Source: Buxus sempervirens
Taxonomy: Eukaryota; Streptophyta; Magnoliopsida; Buxales; Buxaceae
NCBI GenBank assembly: GCA_947561395.2
Contig: OX387186.1
Span: 40,257,220 to 40,321,219 of the forward strand
DNA length: 64,000 bases
Direction: 5' to 3'
This document shows, in pieces, positions 1-11,828 of this stretch. A program made the translations under genes and the position numbers. Each line of letters starts with the position of its first letter. Positions within the stretch are counted from its first letter, which is position 1. Below the pieces are notes generated by a model. The model made no database searches and was not told where the DNA came from. It saw only the letters and a program-made list of their open reading frames with translations.

Positions 1-245
1 CATTATCGAGTTAAACAAGTCGTTATTGGGTTAAATGGATCATTATTGGGTTAAGTGGGTCATTATCGGGTTAAACGGGCCATTATCATGTTAAACGGAT
101 CATTATCGTGTTAAGCGGGTGATTATTTGGTTAAACGGGCCATTATTGTGTTAAATGGATTATTATCGTGTTAAGCGGGTCAATATTGGGTTAAATGAGC
201 CATTATCATGTTAAATAGGTTATTATCGGGTTAAATGGATAATTA
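1..245. repeat. 20-bp minisatellite
   Basis: About twelve head-to-tail copies of a 20-bp unit with consensus CATTATCGGGTTAAACGGGT. The period is exact: each 60-base stretch holds three units. Copies differ mainly at CGG/TGG/CGT and at the last four bases. The array starts before the window edge and decays at about 245. It carries no ORF. Similar GGGTTAA words continue into 300-370 (CATGGGTCAACTTG and so on), so it probably expanded from a dispersed repeat. Confidence 0.9.
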
Positions 246-399
246 TGGGGCTAGATTCGAGTTGACTTGAATACGAATGGGGTTACTAAATCCCCAACTC
301 GAAACTGACCCAACTATTACATGGGTCAACTTGAACCCGTTTATTTGGGTTGGATTCAGACAGGTTGGGCTGATTTTTTCTAGGTCTAGTTTTGTGTCG

Positions 400-655
400 A
401 GGGTTTTAGAAGCAAGAAAGTAAATTTATGGTTAAAGTGAGAAGCAACATTTCTATGCTTCTCTTGAAAAGCAATGAAATTGCTTTTTTGCCTTCCTATA
501 AATTGTTTCATGTGTGCATAACCAAACAGCACTTTTGCTTTTGAAAGCAATTTTTTGCTTTTAAAAGCAAAAAAGCACTTTTGAAAAGCATTACCAAACG
601 GTACTGAAAACTTCAACACATTTTCTTCACATCGAAGATGCTCAACGCCCATGTT
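400..655. repeat. AAAAGCA-rich hairpin segment, MITE-like
   Basis: A short AT-rich stretch with many inverted copies of AAAAGCA and TGCTTTT around 480-590, flanked by ACCAAACAGCAC and ACCAAACGGTAC. This texture is common in small non-autonomous hAT-like elements, but I could not define clean terminal repeats or a target duplication. The open frame on its minus strand looks accidental. Confidence 0.3.
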
Positions 656-659
656 CTTT

Positions 660-1131
660 TCCCTTAACTTCCCACACTAGAAATTCTCTCTCTTAGCCGT
701 CCACCTTCTCTTCCAATGATGATTAAAAAATCTTAATAATAGATCCTAATTAGTAATTATAATAGGTCTTATGGTTTCCTGTTACAATTAGGTCGATGAG
801 TTTTCTACTTGGATTATAATTTTATTAGACTTTCCTAGTCAAATTAGAAATACAAGTTTATTTTTTCCAAAACCTACAATAATTAGAATATTTCCAATTT
901 TCGTCATATTCTTATTCCCTATTTTTAAATATTACCTAGTCACCCCTTAACCTCACTTATTTCCCAATTTAAGGCCCCTAATCAAGTATTATTACTAAAG
1001 GCCCTTTTTTCATCTATTAGGCTATAACTCTTGCTATTTAAATTCAAATTAAACCCAACTTAAGTTTAATTAAACTTTTGGGTCTAACAATTATTTAATT
1101 AATTAATATTGTTAATTTGGAAATAACTACT
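660..1131 (-). mobile_element. Minus-strand gypsy LTR fragment
   Basis: Read on the minus strand this matches part of the plus-strand LTR at about 1690-2100: both have a stretch around GTAATAATACTT, then GGCCTTAA..TTGGGAA, then TAGGTAATATTT and GACGAAAATTGG in the same order. It is therefore an older, inverted partial copy of the same LTR family. Its 5' side is cut at 1131/1132 by the next LTR terminus. No coding sequence seen. Confidence 0.6.
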
Positions 1132-1473
1132 TGTCACGCCCGAAATTTATACATATAATGTCCCTATAATATTAATAATTAATAAATAAGGACAATGGGG
1201 TAATAGGGATCTTAGGGCATGACTACAGTTTCCACACACCCCAATGTGAAAACCCAAGTAAATAACCAACTCTCAAGTGCAATGATGTATAAAACATCAC
1301 GTAAATGAATTCCAATAAAACAATAAATTTAAATGCCAAGATCTTGCACATATAAGACAGCTAAAATCCACATCTATTAATTAAAATTATATCAGAGTGC
1401 ACATAAAAAATTAAATCAACCTGATAATATATAAATCTATCAATAATATAAAATCATGTAAATATCCTACTTT
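1132..1473 (-). mobile_element. 3' end of a minus-strand gypsy LTR
   Basis: Begins TGTCACGCCCG, which on the minus strand is the CGGGCGTGACA terminus typical of chromovirus-type LTRs. It contains ATCAGAGTGCACA at about 1390, also present near the corresponding end of the solo LTR at 25259-27494. It stops where a new LTR start, TGTAAAACCCC, appears at 1474, so it looks truncated by that insertion. Family assignment is inference. Confidence 0.5.
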
Positions 1474-4043
1474 TGTAAAACCCCAAATTTTTGGATAATA
1501 ATAAAATCATAAATAAATAAAAGAAAATAAGGGTTTGAGTATAGTGGAAATAAAAGAATAAAAATTTAGAGGATTGATAATTGCAATAAATAATAATTTG
1601 TAAAGAAAAGAGAATTTTCAAAGGAAATCAATTTAGAAGAAGAAAAGGGTATTTTAGTAATTTCCAAATGGGCAATTGATGAACGAAATTATTAAATAAG
1701 TAAAAGAATTGGAAAATAGAAGTTTCAAACTTATTAGGTTAAGTTTGAAGTTAGATAGTAATAATTATAGCATAAAAGAATGGAAAAAGGGCAATTGGGT
1801 AATAATACTTAATTAGTGGCCTTAATTTGGGAAGAAAGTGACTTAAGGGTGTTTAGGTAATATTTGGAATTATATGTATAATATGGACGAAAATTGGTCA
1901 AAGAAAGAAGCCTAGTTAGTAAGGGGCTTAATAGGTAATGTGCTAAAAGAGAATTAGAAGGAGAAGAGAAAGTATGAATTAATTAGAAGGTCTCCTAATC
2001 CTAATAGGACTCTTCTAAAGCTAGTCTATTTAAGTAAGTCATTAAAGCTAGCCTAGGGTTTCTTCTAATCAAACTAAATAGAGAGGAAAGGAGGGAAAAG
2101 AGTGAAAATTTGTGTGGAGCAAAATAGGAAAAGGGAGAAGGAAAAAGATCAAAGATTTTGGAAGAAGGGTTGTTGCTGAAACCTCCAACCAGTGACCATC
2201 AAACTTAGATCGGGAAAAGTCCAACCGTTGGATCGACCTCAAATTTGGAGGTTTTGTTCAAGACTGGTAGGACTACAATTTGAATGGTGAAGATCTTGTT
2301 TGGAGAACTCTAGGTTGGTGCAATACAGAGCAGAAAATCGGATTCAATGCGAGATTCAAGAAAAGATGGATTTTTGTATGATAAGGCAAGTAGCAATCAC
2401 TTGAAAACTGGAGGAAACGCATGATTTCTGTGTTTTTGATTTACTCTTGATTGATTTGGTTAGACGAAAATATATTTCATAGATTTGGTTTGTTTTCATC
2501 GAAAAGTTTTCATGTTCTTGAAAGAAAGATATAAAAGTGTTAAAAATATAGGTTTGATCTTTGTAGATGACCAAGGAATTGTAATTAATTGATAAAAATA
2601 TATCTAGGGTGTTGTAGGTGTGATTTAGGTTCATAAGAAATAAATTTAGAACAACTAGAAATCAAGAAAATAACCAAAAAACTGAAAATATGAAAATCTG
2701 GGAATCTACCGGATTTACATGGGCGCCCAGCAGGTCGCCTGGGCGACCATGCTGAGTGACCCAATTAGAAATTTCAGAATTTGGGGATTTTGAGTATAAA
2801 ATTAATGTTTAATAATTTTTCCAGTAATTTAATTATTATAACACCTGTATAAGAGTTAAATTTAGGTATAGGAACTGACGGAATTTAATTTGGTATTAAA
2901 ACAAATAATTTGGAATAATGAATGCAAGTGGGTGAATTAAAGGTCAAAGATTTTGGAATTAATGGACTAGATTATGTTAAACGTCGATTTGGGAATTTGA
3001 ACCAACTCCTAAGATTCAATTTGGGTTTGGGTGAATTGCTGAAAGTGAAAGATAACAGAAAATACAGAATATTGTACCTTAGGTTTTAAATATAGAACTG
3101 GAACAATAATAGGTAATTTAATTAGAGATGTTTTAATCAAGACTTAGGAAACTCACTAGTGCTTATCATTGGGAACTATAACAAGTCTAAAACTTTAATA
3201 ATCTTGTTTTGGGTGCATTACTGTTTATGGAATTTGGTTTGGAGATTTATTCGTGGTTTTGACGGTGTTTTCTTAAACGGAATTGATTTAGAGTTAATGA
3301 GATTGATACATGAACATCACTTGAAATTGAGTTATGATTATTAGCTGAGATTATGGTTTACGGATATTGCATATGTATTAGTAATCAACTGTAATCAAAA
3401 TAAATTGTTTTATTGTGTGATTGGTGTCTAGCGAGCATAGCTGTATATGGATTCATAGGCTAAGCTAGATAGTGGAGGGGTATTTATTTTGGGTTGATCA
3501 CTCCCATTTGCACTCGCACTTCCTTTGCAAGTTAGTTTGCATTGGGGGGTCTGCATGTCTATAGGGTCATTTCGAGCCTCGCTGGTGAGTCCTGTATATG
3601 TGGATAAGCGGCTATCTCCATGTATTGATTCAGGTGCTGCATGTTGGTGGTTCATGCCAAACTTTTTAAGTTTCATGCGCAATAAGTCGGGGACTACACC
3701 TCTTGTCTTAGTGATATATGGGTTTGAGGGTCTTAATAGTTCCACCCATAAAATGTGTGGTGGCATAGCAATGGAAAGTGTCTGTTCAAAGACTTATCTT
3801 GCTCTATGAGTCCTGTAATGTCACATGTGTTGGTTGTTTATATTTTATTGTTTATCTTAGAATATTTACATGAATTTGATATATTTGCCTTTGCCTTGTT
3901 TTCTCGAAATACCTCATGACTGTTTCTTAAATGAGACTGTTTAATTGCATGCACCTTGCTACTTGTTGAGATGTAAATCTCACTCCCGTTTTCACCTATT
4001 TTTCAGGTATGCATGGAGAGATCGTCCAGATTGGGGTAGTATG
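1474..4043 (+). mobile_element. Chromovirus-like LTR interrupted by TAT-A
   Basis: Starts TGTAAAACCCCAAATTTTTGG, the same start (in orientation) as the minus-strand solo LTR ending at 27494. A weak TATA-like CTATTTAAG lies near 2026, and a GC-rich inverted word (GGGCGCCCAG..CGCCTGGGCGACC, 2721-2748) about 700 bp downstream of it. Near the right side are GAGATGTAAATCTCACTCCC and TTTTTCAGGTATGCATGGAG, typical of the 3' part of such LTRs. The piece ends at 4043 where TAT-A inserted; the last five bases, GTATG, should be one copy of the target duplication. No gag or pol accompanies it in the window. Short open frames around 3160-3810 have no recognizable product. Confidence 0.55.
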
Positions 4044-5732
4044 TGTAGACACCCCAAATTGCACTACAAGATGAGAAAATAAAGAAAAATATTTATTTGG
4101 ATTTGAAACAGGTCAAAAAAGATGAAAAATTGGTCAAACCTATTCTGTTCGCATTTGGTATGCGGACGAGCTGTGACCGCATTTAAATTCGGACATTACA
4201 TGTCCGCAAATCAAATGTGGACAAGCACGTTTTGGGCGTTTTCGTAAAATCTCGATTTTTAATCATTGTTACTATTTTCCACCTCTCTCTAGGGTTTCCT
4301 CCATACCGTTTTGCCCTCATTGGTTCTCATATTTACTCCAACTCATGTTTCTAAAATTGAATTGGAACATTTTAGAACATCTTAGGACTACCCTTGCCCT
4401 TGCTCTTGCTTATAAATAGGAGGCCTCTCCTCAAGCAAATGGTTGTAAGTTAGAGCTGAGAATTAAAGGTTGGAAATTGTGTCTAAGAATTGCTGGGAGA
4501 TTGAAGATAAGAAGAGCTTCAAGTGAAGAAGAGAACCCCTGCCTCTTTGCTTTCTCAAGTCCAGGTAAGCTTCTTTACCCCTTTATTTTCTAGCTTTAAT
4601 TTTTAGGATAGTTCTAATCTTCTCCCTTTCTATAGAATAAGGCCTGTGTGTGATTGTAACCCCAAACCTTAATCCAAGTACCTCAAGTATCTTCTTTAGC
4701 CGTAAAACGTGAAAAGAGTTCTAGGGGAAAGGAGGACAGGAATGGATCCGTAGGGCAGACCCCCATATGCTGGAATCTTAGAAATATGTAATTGTAATAT
4801 TTTGTTTAGGTTGTGTGATGATTTATTGATGAAATATGGAGAAATAGTATAGATCTATGTTGTTCATAGTATTAGATCTCATTTTCCTCATATATTTTGA
4901 TTTTTCACATTGTTTTCTCCCTTTTAATGTTTTTTTGATGTTTTTAGTCATTTGGGCTAAGATCTTGGATCTTCCATGATCAATATGGTAGATTTGAAAT
5001 CAGAAGCCTTCCAGTAATCTCTAGGGTTTCATGAGGTGGTTTTTGAGTTATTTTTGATTTTTGAGAGAAAACCCTACGGTCTAAGCTCTTCCCTTTTGAT
5101 GTTTTTCATCAACGTGGGTGTATTTGGTTTAGATTTTTTTAACTAATGAGAAATCTGGGTTAGATCTGTGCCCTGGATTGTTCAGATTCAATTCTTCAAT
5201 ATTTTGTAAAAATAATATTTTTCTTATTATTCCTAGATTTCAAGGATTTAACTTAAAGCCAGATTTTGAAGTTTTTACTTTAGATTTGTTTTCTTTATCT
5301 TGATTTCAGTCAATCATGAAGCCCAAGAAATGGCTTTTGTTTTCATAAGAAGGATCCAGAATTAATTGGATCATTCATATGGAAAAAGCCATACATTCTT
5401 TTTTTTTTTTCCTTTTTACTTTTGTTTTGATTTCTATTAGCAATCGTTTTTAAAAGCATGAACAATACTTGGCAACCACCTTGCGTGGATGAATGGGGGT
5501 GCCTAACACCTTCCCCTGTTCATAACCTAATATCCTTACCCATCTCTGGTTTACTTTTTGAATTAGAGTTATTTTTGCTCTAATTTGTTTTCTTTTATTA
5601 TTTATTTTATTTGATTATTTTGGTGTCCATTCACACCCTAAAAAGGAATGGTGGCGACTCCTTGATTTTTATTGAGCCCGTGTGATGATTAAGGAAAGTC
5701 ATTGAATTGATTTTTTTCCTCCATGTCTCACA
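4044..5732 (+). repeat. TAT-A 5' LTR
   Basis: 1689 bp from TGTAGACACCCC to CCATGTCTCACA. The same termini bound the TAT-B LTRs. U3 holds several imperfect palindromes built on CCGCATTT..ATGCGG (about 4145-4232), 180 bp upstream of a TATA box. U5 holds a PBS-like TGGCGACTCC at 5652-5661. Confidence 0.9.
4411..4418 (+). promoter_or_regulatory. TATA box of TAT-A LTR
   Basis: TATAAATA followed by GGAGGCCTCTCCTCAAGC; the same TATA plus downstream block occurs in the TAT-B LTRs, at 62370 and on the minus strand at about 22915-22922, so it is the conserved Pol II promoter of this LTR group. Confidence 0.75.
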
Positions 5733-5734
5733 AC

Positions 5735-5752
5735 TGGCGACTCCGTTGGAGG
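5735..5752 (+). promoter_or_regulatory. Primer-binding site, degenerate
   Basis: TGGCGACTCCGTTGGAGG two bases after the LTR end. TAT-B and GAG-D have TGGCGACTCTGCTGGGGA and TGGCGACTCCGCTGGGGA at the matching place. TGG is complementary to a tRNA CCA end. Tat/Ogre elements usually use tRNA-Arg; the exact tRNA here is inferred, not verified. Confidence 0.75.
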
Positions 5753-7044
5753 CTTGTGGATTTAAGCCTGGGTTTGTGTATTTGTTCATGTTTTGTTTTA
5801 TTTGGAATGCTTGCTGTTTTGTTTGTCTTTATTGAGCATGTTTGATGTGCTTTAAAATTTGATTTATTGGTTAAAAGCTCATGGGGGTAGAAACATGTTT
5901 AAATTTGATTTTTAGGATTGTTTCTAGAAACATGTGTAGGGGAAGGTTTATTTTTCCAAAAGCATGCTTACTTGCTGTATTTTCATGATAATATGTTTTA
6001 ATTTAACCATGTTTTGATCAAGAGTACAATGAGCATGAGATTTGAAGGTTGAATGAATGCTGTGAATGTTTCAAGCATGATTGATTGTTTCTTTGTATAA
6101 CATGATTTAATGTCCATATGCTTGTTGGGTGTTTTGTATGGATGTATGGTTAACATGAGCATGCTTAGGTTGTTTTAATATCTTGTTTGCTTGTGTTTAT
6201 TTATTTCTAATATGATGCCATATTTGCCTTGGTTTGTGAATAAAAATGTGCTTGGCTACAAAAAAGAGTGGCAAGGGTTTGGGACGTTGTGAATGCACTT
6301 TATTTCAAATGCACTTGAGCACTTTAAATCTTTTGCACAGCCTACCCTTTACCTATAGGAAGTTGAACCCGAATGTGTGTAGCTTGGCGCACCAAGGTCG
6401 TTACTTCGGAAAGCGAAAGTGAAAACATTCACCTTAGAACTTTGAGCTAATGATGTGATGACATTGTGTATCTTTGATTCTGGTCATCACTAGGCTTGAG
6501 ATCTAAGTTGCCATTAAACCAAAACCCAAAGCCCATACGCTTGAAGGTGAAGATACACGTTTTTCAGCTAAAGTAAATAATTACGATGGGGAAATGGATT
6601 TGTAATTGAGGGAAGGCCAGTTGCATGGTTCATAAGGCCAAGGTATGATATGAATGCCATATTGAAGGTAAACACAAGGTAACAAGGTGATATCATGGTT
6701 TTTTTTTTAAGAATTATCTTCATATCATTTAAGGTAAGTGCCATGGTGTCCATGTGTTTGGGATGGAATTTTTCCCAATGAGGTTTGTATCATAAGTTGG
6801 GTGTAGCCTATAGGAAGAGTTTTTTTAAACTCTTCTTAGAAGTCATCTTGCCCAAAATCCATGTTGGAGGCAACCAAAAGTCCAAAATCCATGAATATGG
6901 TGTCTGATTTTGGAGGGAACATGTGCCCTCATTCATTTTTTTTTGTAAATATATTGTCAAATTCCACTTTGGGACAGTCTAGAAGCTTGTCAATGGTGAA
7001 CCATATGTTTGGATGTGCAATCAAACTCATTAGAATCACTTGAA
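5753..7044 (+). other. TAT-A leader, first half, conserved noncoding
   Basis: Untranslated leader. 6245-6850 is strongly similar to 31375-32000 in TAT-B: both share AAGAGTGGCAAGGGTTTGGG, CTATAGGAAGTTGAACCCG, TACTTCGGAAAGCGAAAGTG and AAACATTCACCTTAGAA. Stops in all frames and indels argue against coding. A packaging or dimerization role would fit the position but is inference. Confidence 0.6.
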
Positions 7045-7655
7045 AGACAAGAACAATGAAATTCCATCCGTAAACCGCATTTCATTTGCGGACATGGCCT
7101 GTCCGCATTTCATTTGCGGGCATAACCTTTCCGCATTTTATTTATGGACATAGCCTGACTGCATTTTAAATGCGGTCACGGCTAGTCCGCACTAAATATG
7201 CGGTTTTACGAATTAATTGCTATTTCAGCAACTTTTGCCAACAAACTTGGTTCCTTTAACCTCTTAAGTGATATAAGAGATGATAAATACTTCAATAAAA
7301 GTAAATGGCATCCAAATTCTTCTAAAACTCACTCAAATCAAAGGGTTAAGTATTTTTATAAAATTTTACCTAAGTTGAACAGGTAACTTAACTCAAAGAG
7401 TGGAAGTGATAAAGGAAAATGTCTTTGAATCAAAATACACTTTAATAGAACCTCAAATCACATCAATGTTGCAAAACACATTCTTGAAGTGCAATCTAAT
7501 GGAAAAATGAGGAAAAAGAATTTCAAATCATTTCTAAATCTCCAAAGTTTGATAAGAACAATTCAATTTAAAAATCTGTTCTTGAATAAGAAATTTCAAA
7601 AATAAATAAATAAAAAAAAAGTAAAAAAAATCAACTCAAAAGTCTAAAAAAAAAA
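7045..7655 (+). other. TAT-A leader segment with CCGCATTT palindrome array
   Basis: Present in TAT-A but absent at this place in TAT-B. 7066-7203 holds about six imperfect palindromes such as CCGCATTTCATTTGCGGACA, the same kind of word that stands upstream of the TATA box in this element's LTR. No ORF of note; the rest is A-rich. Confidence 0.6.
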
Positions 7656-7659
7656 GATT

Positions 7660-8000
7660 CAAAAAAAGCCTTTGAAAGCCTTTGAATTTCAGATTTTCTC
7701 CAAAATTTCCATGGGCTTCTGGAAGCCTTTGAATTTCAGGTTTTCTCTAAAATTTCCATGGGCCTCTAGAAGCCTTTGAATTTCAGATTTTCTCCAAAAT
7801 TTCCATGGGCCTCTGGAAGCCTTTGAATTTTAGATTTTATCCAACATTTATGTGGGCCTTTGAAAGCCTTTGAATTTTAGATTTTTAACCTCATAGGCCT
7901 TCTAAAGCCTTAATTTAGAAACTTATAAGACCTCTGAAAGCCTAAAATTTCATATCTTTATCCTCATAAGCCCCTAGAAGCTTGCGTGATTCTAGAACCC
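7660..8000 (+). repeat. About 48-bp tandem repeats, GGAAGCCTTTGAATTTCAG
   Basis: Five to seven degrading copies of a unit containing GGGCCTCTGGAAGCC TTTGAATTTCAGATTTT. A shorter version of the same array occurs in TAT-B at 32050-32310, so the array predates both copies and changed length independently. Confidence 0.8.
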
Positions 8001-8054
8001 TTCATGGGCTCCTGAAAGCCTGAGTAATTTCAGGAGGCTTTGGAAGCCTTAATT

Positions 8055-8415
8055 CCAATTCATATTTTGTGGGACATGTTGGAAGCCCTAAAATATTCCA
8101 ACAACTCTTTGGATGGTCTTTTTGTACCACCCAATTCATATCTTGTGGGACATGTTGGAAGTCCTAAAATATTTCAACAACTCTTTGGATGGCCTTTTTC
8201 GTGCCAACCAATTCATATCTTGTGGGACATTTTGGAAGCCCTAAAATATTCCAACAACTCTTTGAATGGTCTTTTTCGTGCCAACAAATTCATATCTTGT
8301 GGGACATGCTGGAAGCCCTAAAATATTCCAACAACTTTTTGGATGGTCTTTTTGTACTACCCAATTCATATCTTGTGGGACATGTTGGAAGCCCTAAAAT
8401 ATTCCAAAACCAAGC
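8055..8415 (+). repeat. 76-77-bp tandem repeat fused to gag
   Basis: About 4.5 copies of a unit starting CCAATTCATATCTTGTGGG and containing TTGGAAGCCCTAAAATATTCC (starts near 8055, 8131, 8208, 8284 and 8361). TAT-B has a single corresponding copy near 32317. In TAT-A the last copy runs straight into gag at AAAACCAAGCC, removing about 330 bp of leader and gag N-terminus that TAT-B retains. The open frames through the array are a by-product. Confidence 0.85.
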
Positions 8416-9005
8416 CTCTACTTCCCACCAAGTACCTCCACCTCAAACAAACATTCTACGTCTAGCTCAACCTATCCCTGGACCCGTTTTTGAACCTGTC
8501 CCTGAACTTATACTTATCAGGGAGGACAGTGTTGAGTTTGAGAAGGAGAAGGAAAAAGAAAGAGTGAGGGAGGAAATGGAAAGGAAATTCCTGTATAAGC
8601 TGGAGATGATTCAGGAAGAACTGAGAGAAGTGAAGGGGGTGAACAGTTATGGAGGGACAAACTTTGAAGACCTGTGTCTATACCCAGAGATGTGCCTACT
8701 AGCCAAATTCAAGTGCCCAGACTTTGAAAAATACGATGGCACTAGCTGCCCTATGAGCCATCTGAAGCTCTATTATGGGGCTCTATGCCAATTTGGCCGG
8801 GATGACGGCATTCTGATTCAGTTGTTCCAAAGGAGTTTGACTGGATCTGCTCTGAGGTGGTTTGCCACACTTGACCATGGGAAGATCAAAAGATGGAAGG
8901 ATTTGGCCGACGCCTTTTTGGCCCAATATAAGTTCAATTCTGAGATAGTGCCAGATATGTACGATGTGACGAGGATGAACAAAAATAAGGACTAATCTGT
9001 GAGGC
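8416..9005 (+). pseudogene. gag: TAT-A gag, 5' part (capsid region)
   Basis: Encodes the gag structural protein that forms the cytoplasmic particle. Readable protein includes a charged stretch (EKEKEKERVREEMERKF), then the retrotransposon gag core with LPAKFKCP-like (LLAKFKCPDFEKYDG), CPMSHLKLYYGALC, QLFQRSLTGSALRWF and WKDLADAFLAQYKF. The true N-terminus is missing, replaced by tandem repeats. A stop (GAC TAA, versus GAC GAA in TAT-B) precedes the interruption by the 9006-49814 insertion. The frame continues at 49815. Confidence 0.85.
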
Positions 9006-9259
9006 TGTAAAACCTCATCCCAGATTATATCTTAATTATAAAGCTTAATTATCTAATGTGGGATTATTAGGCTAATTAAGCACTTGTGTTATGAAGATGA
9101 GGTAAATGTGGATTATACTTAAAGATTTAGGGGAAATATATTGAACTTTATTGAAGTTATTAAGGGAAGCTTAGTTAGTACTATGACTTAATTACAATTG
9201 GTTAAGGTATTCTCGAATTAGATCTAGTGAATTGGAAATCAAAGTCTGAAAAATTAGAG

Positions 9260-9520
9260 TTAAGTGTACCTAAAGTATCCCATACAAATTCCTAGGGTAC
9301 CCTTCTGAATAACACTAGAGTACCACCAAGTATTACCCAAGGTACCCCTAATGTATACTTAAAGTACACCCATGTGTTAGCCTAAGGTACCCCTTTGTTT
9401 CACCTAAAGTACCTCCTTGATTTACCTAAGGTACTCCTCTATTTTATCTAAGGTACCCTCTTGTTTTACCTAAGGTACCCCACTTGTATACCTAAGGTAT
9501 CTCACTTGTATTTGCCTAAG
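9260..9520 (+). repeat. GGTACC degenerate tandem array, left part
   Basis: About 11-12 copies of a 22-24-bp unit resembling CCTAAGGTACCCCACTTGTA. The array belongs to the 9006-49814 LTR and was split by GAG-D, whose target duplication CTAAG is part of the unit; it continues at 24264. Confidence 0.85.
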
Positions 9521-11807
9521 TGTCAGCACCCTATTTTTGCACTACAAAATTGCCCAAGAAGCATATCTTAAACCGGCATATATGTGGGCACGTAAATCGA
9601 GGTTTTTATAGTGGGCGCGTCTTTTTGAAATAACAAGCTCATAATAAAGAGAATTCTGAGCCGATTCCGATGCACCAAACTGTGCTCAAATCGGATCTCA
9701 AACGGCTAAGTTATGAATAAAAGAAATAAAGGGTAGTTTGCGGATTTTTATAAAACCGAAATTGGATGCTACATGGCAGCCACATATACACGATGGTGGG
9801 TGCCATGTAACCAAAGATAAATTAAAATTTTTGGGGTTCTTTTAGTAAATAAGTAAGTTTCCTAATGGGTTTGTTATGCAAATAAATAAAAAATTTAATA
9901 AAAGTTTTGAGATTAAAAGAAAATAAAAAAAATATAAACAAAGAGAAATGAGTTGGACGAATTGGTCCAACTTATATTCTCTTGAGATATTAAGACTAAG
10001 CTTAAAAAAATATAAGCCTAAAAAATATGGGACAAAATAGAATTTGACCAAACCTAAATAAATGATGGTCTTTAAAGAGAAGAAGAGGAAGAGTTAGGGG
10101 TTTAGGTGTTTAAAGAGAAGAAGAGGAAGAATTAGGGGTTTAGGTGTTTAAGAGAGGAAGAGGAGAAGTTAGGGAGAGGAGAGGTTTAGGAGAGGAAGGG
10201 GAAAGGTTAGGGATTAAGAAGTTGAAGGGGTGGGAATTCTCTATAGAAAGGCTTGAAGTTGGGAGCAAAAGGGTCGAGGAAAGAAGAGAGTTCTTTGAAA
10301 AAATCAAAGAAGGAAGTAAGAAAAAGAGGTGGAAGGAGTTTGTGCAATAAAAAAGGGGGAAACATCCGGAGCTGTGCTCACCAGTTTCCGGGAAATCAAC
10401 TCCATACCAGGTTTTGTATTTTATTTTATTTGTTGCTTCTTTAATCAAGTACTTTTTAGTATTGTTAAACTGTCAAAGTGAAAATAATACAAAGCATGTT
10501 ATTGTTACGGCTGAATGTGTTATTTCATATTAGTGTTGTTAAATAAAGCATGTCACTGTTATGGACATGGCCGCATTTTTTTTAACTTTAATTTTTAATT
10601 CTTCTCTTCATTCTTCTTGTCTTGTGTTTGAGAATTAGAAAGGAATTTAGAGAAGTTGCAGTGAAATAAAGGGGAGAAATGGGAAGATGGGGAAAACCAA
10701 GCAAAGAAAAAAAAATCTGTTGAACAAATGGTTTTGGGGGGTTGATTTTTGAGAAATTGATAAACTATTATGCCTAATTTTTTATTCTAAAAAGTTGAAG
10801 GATTTAAAAAGAACTTATTTTATTTCATGTTTGACCTCTTCTTTAGAACCTTTTTTAAATAACCCCTTGGCCTTCATTTGTTCTTTCTTTTTTTTAAACA
10901 AATAACAACATACTTAACTATAGCAACCAGAATTTTTTTTATTCTTCTCTTAATTCTTTAGATAATGGGCTTAACTAATATATTTAATTCTTAATTTCTT
11001 TTTATTTTTAATTTTTTAGATCATAGGCTTAAACATTTGTAACTTTATCAATTTCTTCTAACACTTCTCCTTTTCTTCAAATCCTTGGAAATAAGAATTA
11101 AAAAAATGGAAAAAATAAAGTGTAAATTTCAATGACCAAATATGATTGAGTTTTTTTTCACACATGCTTTGTGTAAATAAATTATCATAAAAAATATAAG
11201 AAAACAATGAATAAAAAATAAAAGATTAAATGATGTGGCTAAGGCTTGTATTTTTTTAGTTGTCCTTCACTAGAATATCTTGGTAAACCCTTTTATTTTG
11301 TTTCATGTATAATGTAACATGTTAATTTCTCTAATCCCTTGTATACATGAAAAAGATAAAATGAAAAAAAAATAAAAAAAATAAATTTTTTTAAGAGTCC
11401 AAGTACATTACTCCATGTTGAAATATTTGATTTGGATTTCTTTATCTTGGATTTTTTTAAATATCATATGTATTATACTTTGTATAGGATGTAGCATAGC
11501 AACCCCCATTCCTCCAATGTTTGTATACATGTGATCATAAAAAATAAATAAAAAATATATTAAAGATAAAAGATAAAAAATTAAATAATAGTAAATCAGC
11601 CCAAATATTATCCAACTAATTTAAGGGAACCCATTTCGGTGGGGCAACCCAGGGTGTTCAAGGACTTCGCTGGGTTGTAATCGAGTCACTTATCCAGAAT
11701 GATTGGTTCAGACCAAAAGTCAACAAGGTGTCTATCTGCACCATTTCAGGTAGTGGCGACTCTATTAAACATGGAACCCGCTTTTCAGCACGCTCGTGGT
11801 GCGCACA
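9521..11807 (+). repeat. GAG-D 5' LTR
   Basis: 2287 bp, TGTCAGCACCCT to GTGGTGCGCACA. Contains an imperfect palindrome around ACATGGCAGCC (9772-9812; cleaner in the 3' LTR at about 19299-19338), 39-bp tandem repeats with AGAAGAGGAAGAGTTAGGGG (10065-10150), a TATA-like TATAGAAA (10242-10249; TATAAAAA in the 3' LTR) and a PBS-like TGGCGACTCT in U5 (11754-11763). Confidence 0.9.
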
Positions 11808-11810
11808 GCT

Positions 11811-11828
11811 TGGCGACTCCGCTGGGGA
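11811..11828 (+). promoter_or_regulatory. GAG-D primer-binding site
   Basis: TGGCGACTCCGCTGGGGA, three bases after the LTR end. Identical in length and nearly in sequence to the TAT-B site, so the same primer tRNA (probably tRNA-Arg, inferred) is expected. Confidence 0.8.

Noticed and set aside
3428..3809. Overlapping open frames of 94 and 112 codons on both strands
   Set aside because: They lie inside an LTR, overlap on opposite strands and show no protein family features; treated as chance frames.
8040..8321. Open frame of 93 codons with internal repeats
   Set aside because: Produced by the 76-77-bp tandem repeat in the TAT-A leader; another frame through the same array joins gag by deletion.
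10140..10448. Open frames on both strands of the GAG-D LTR, also at 19702-20032
   Set aside because: Purine-rich repeated LTR sequence (GAGGAAGAGGAG) gives open frames on both strands; no conserved domain.
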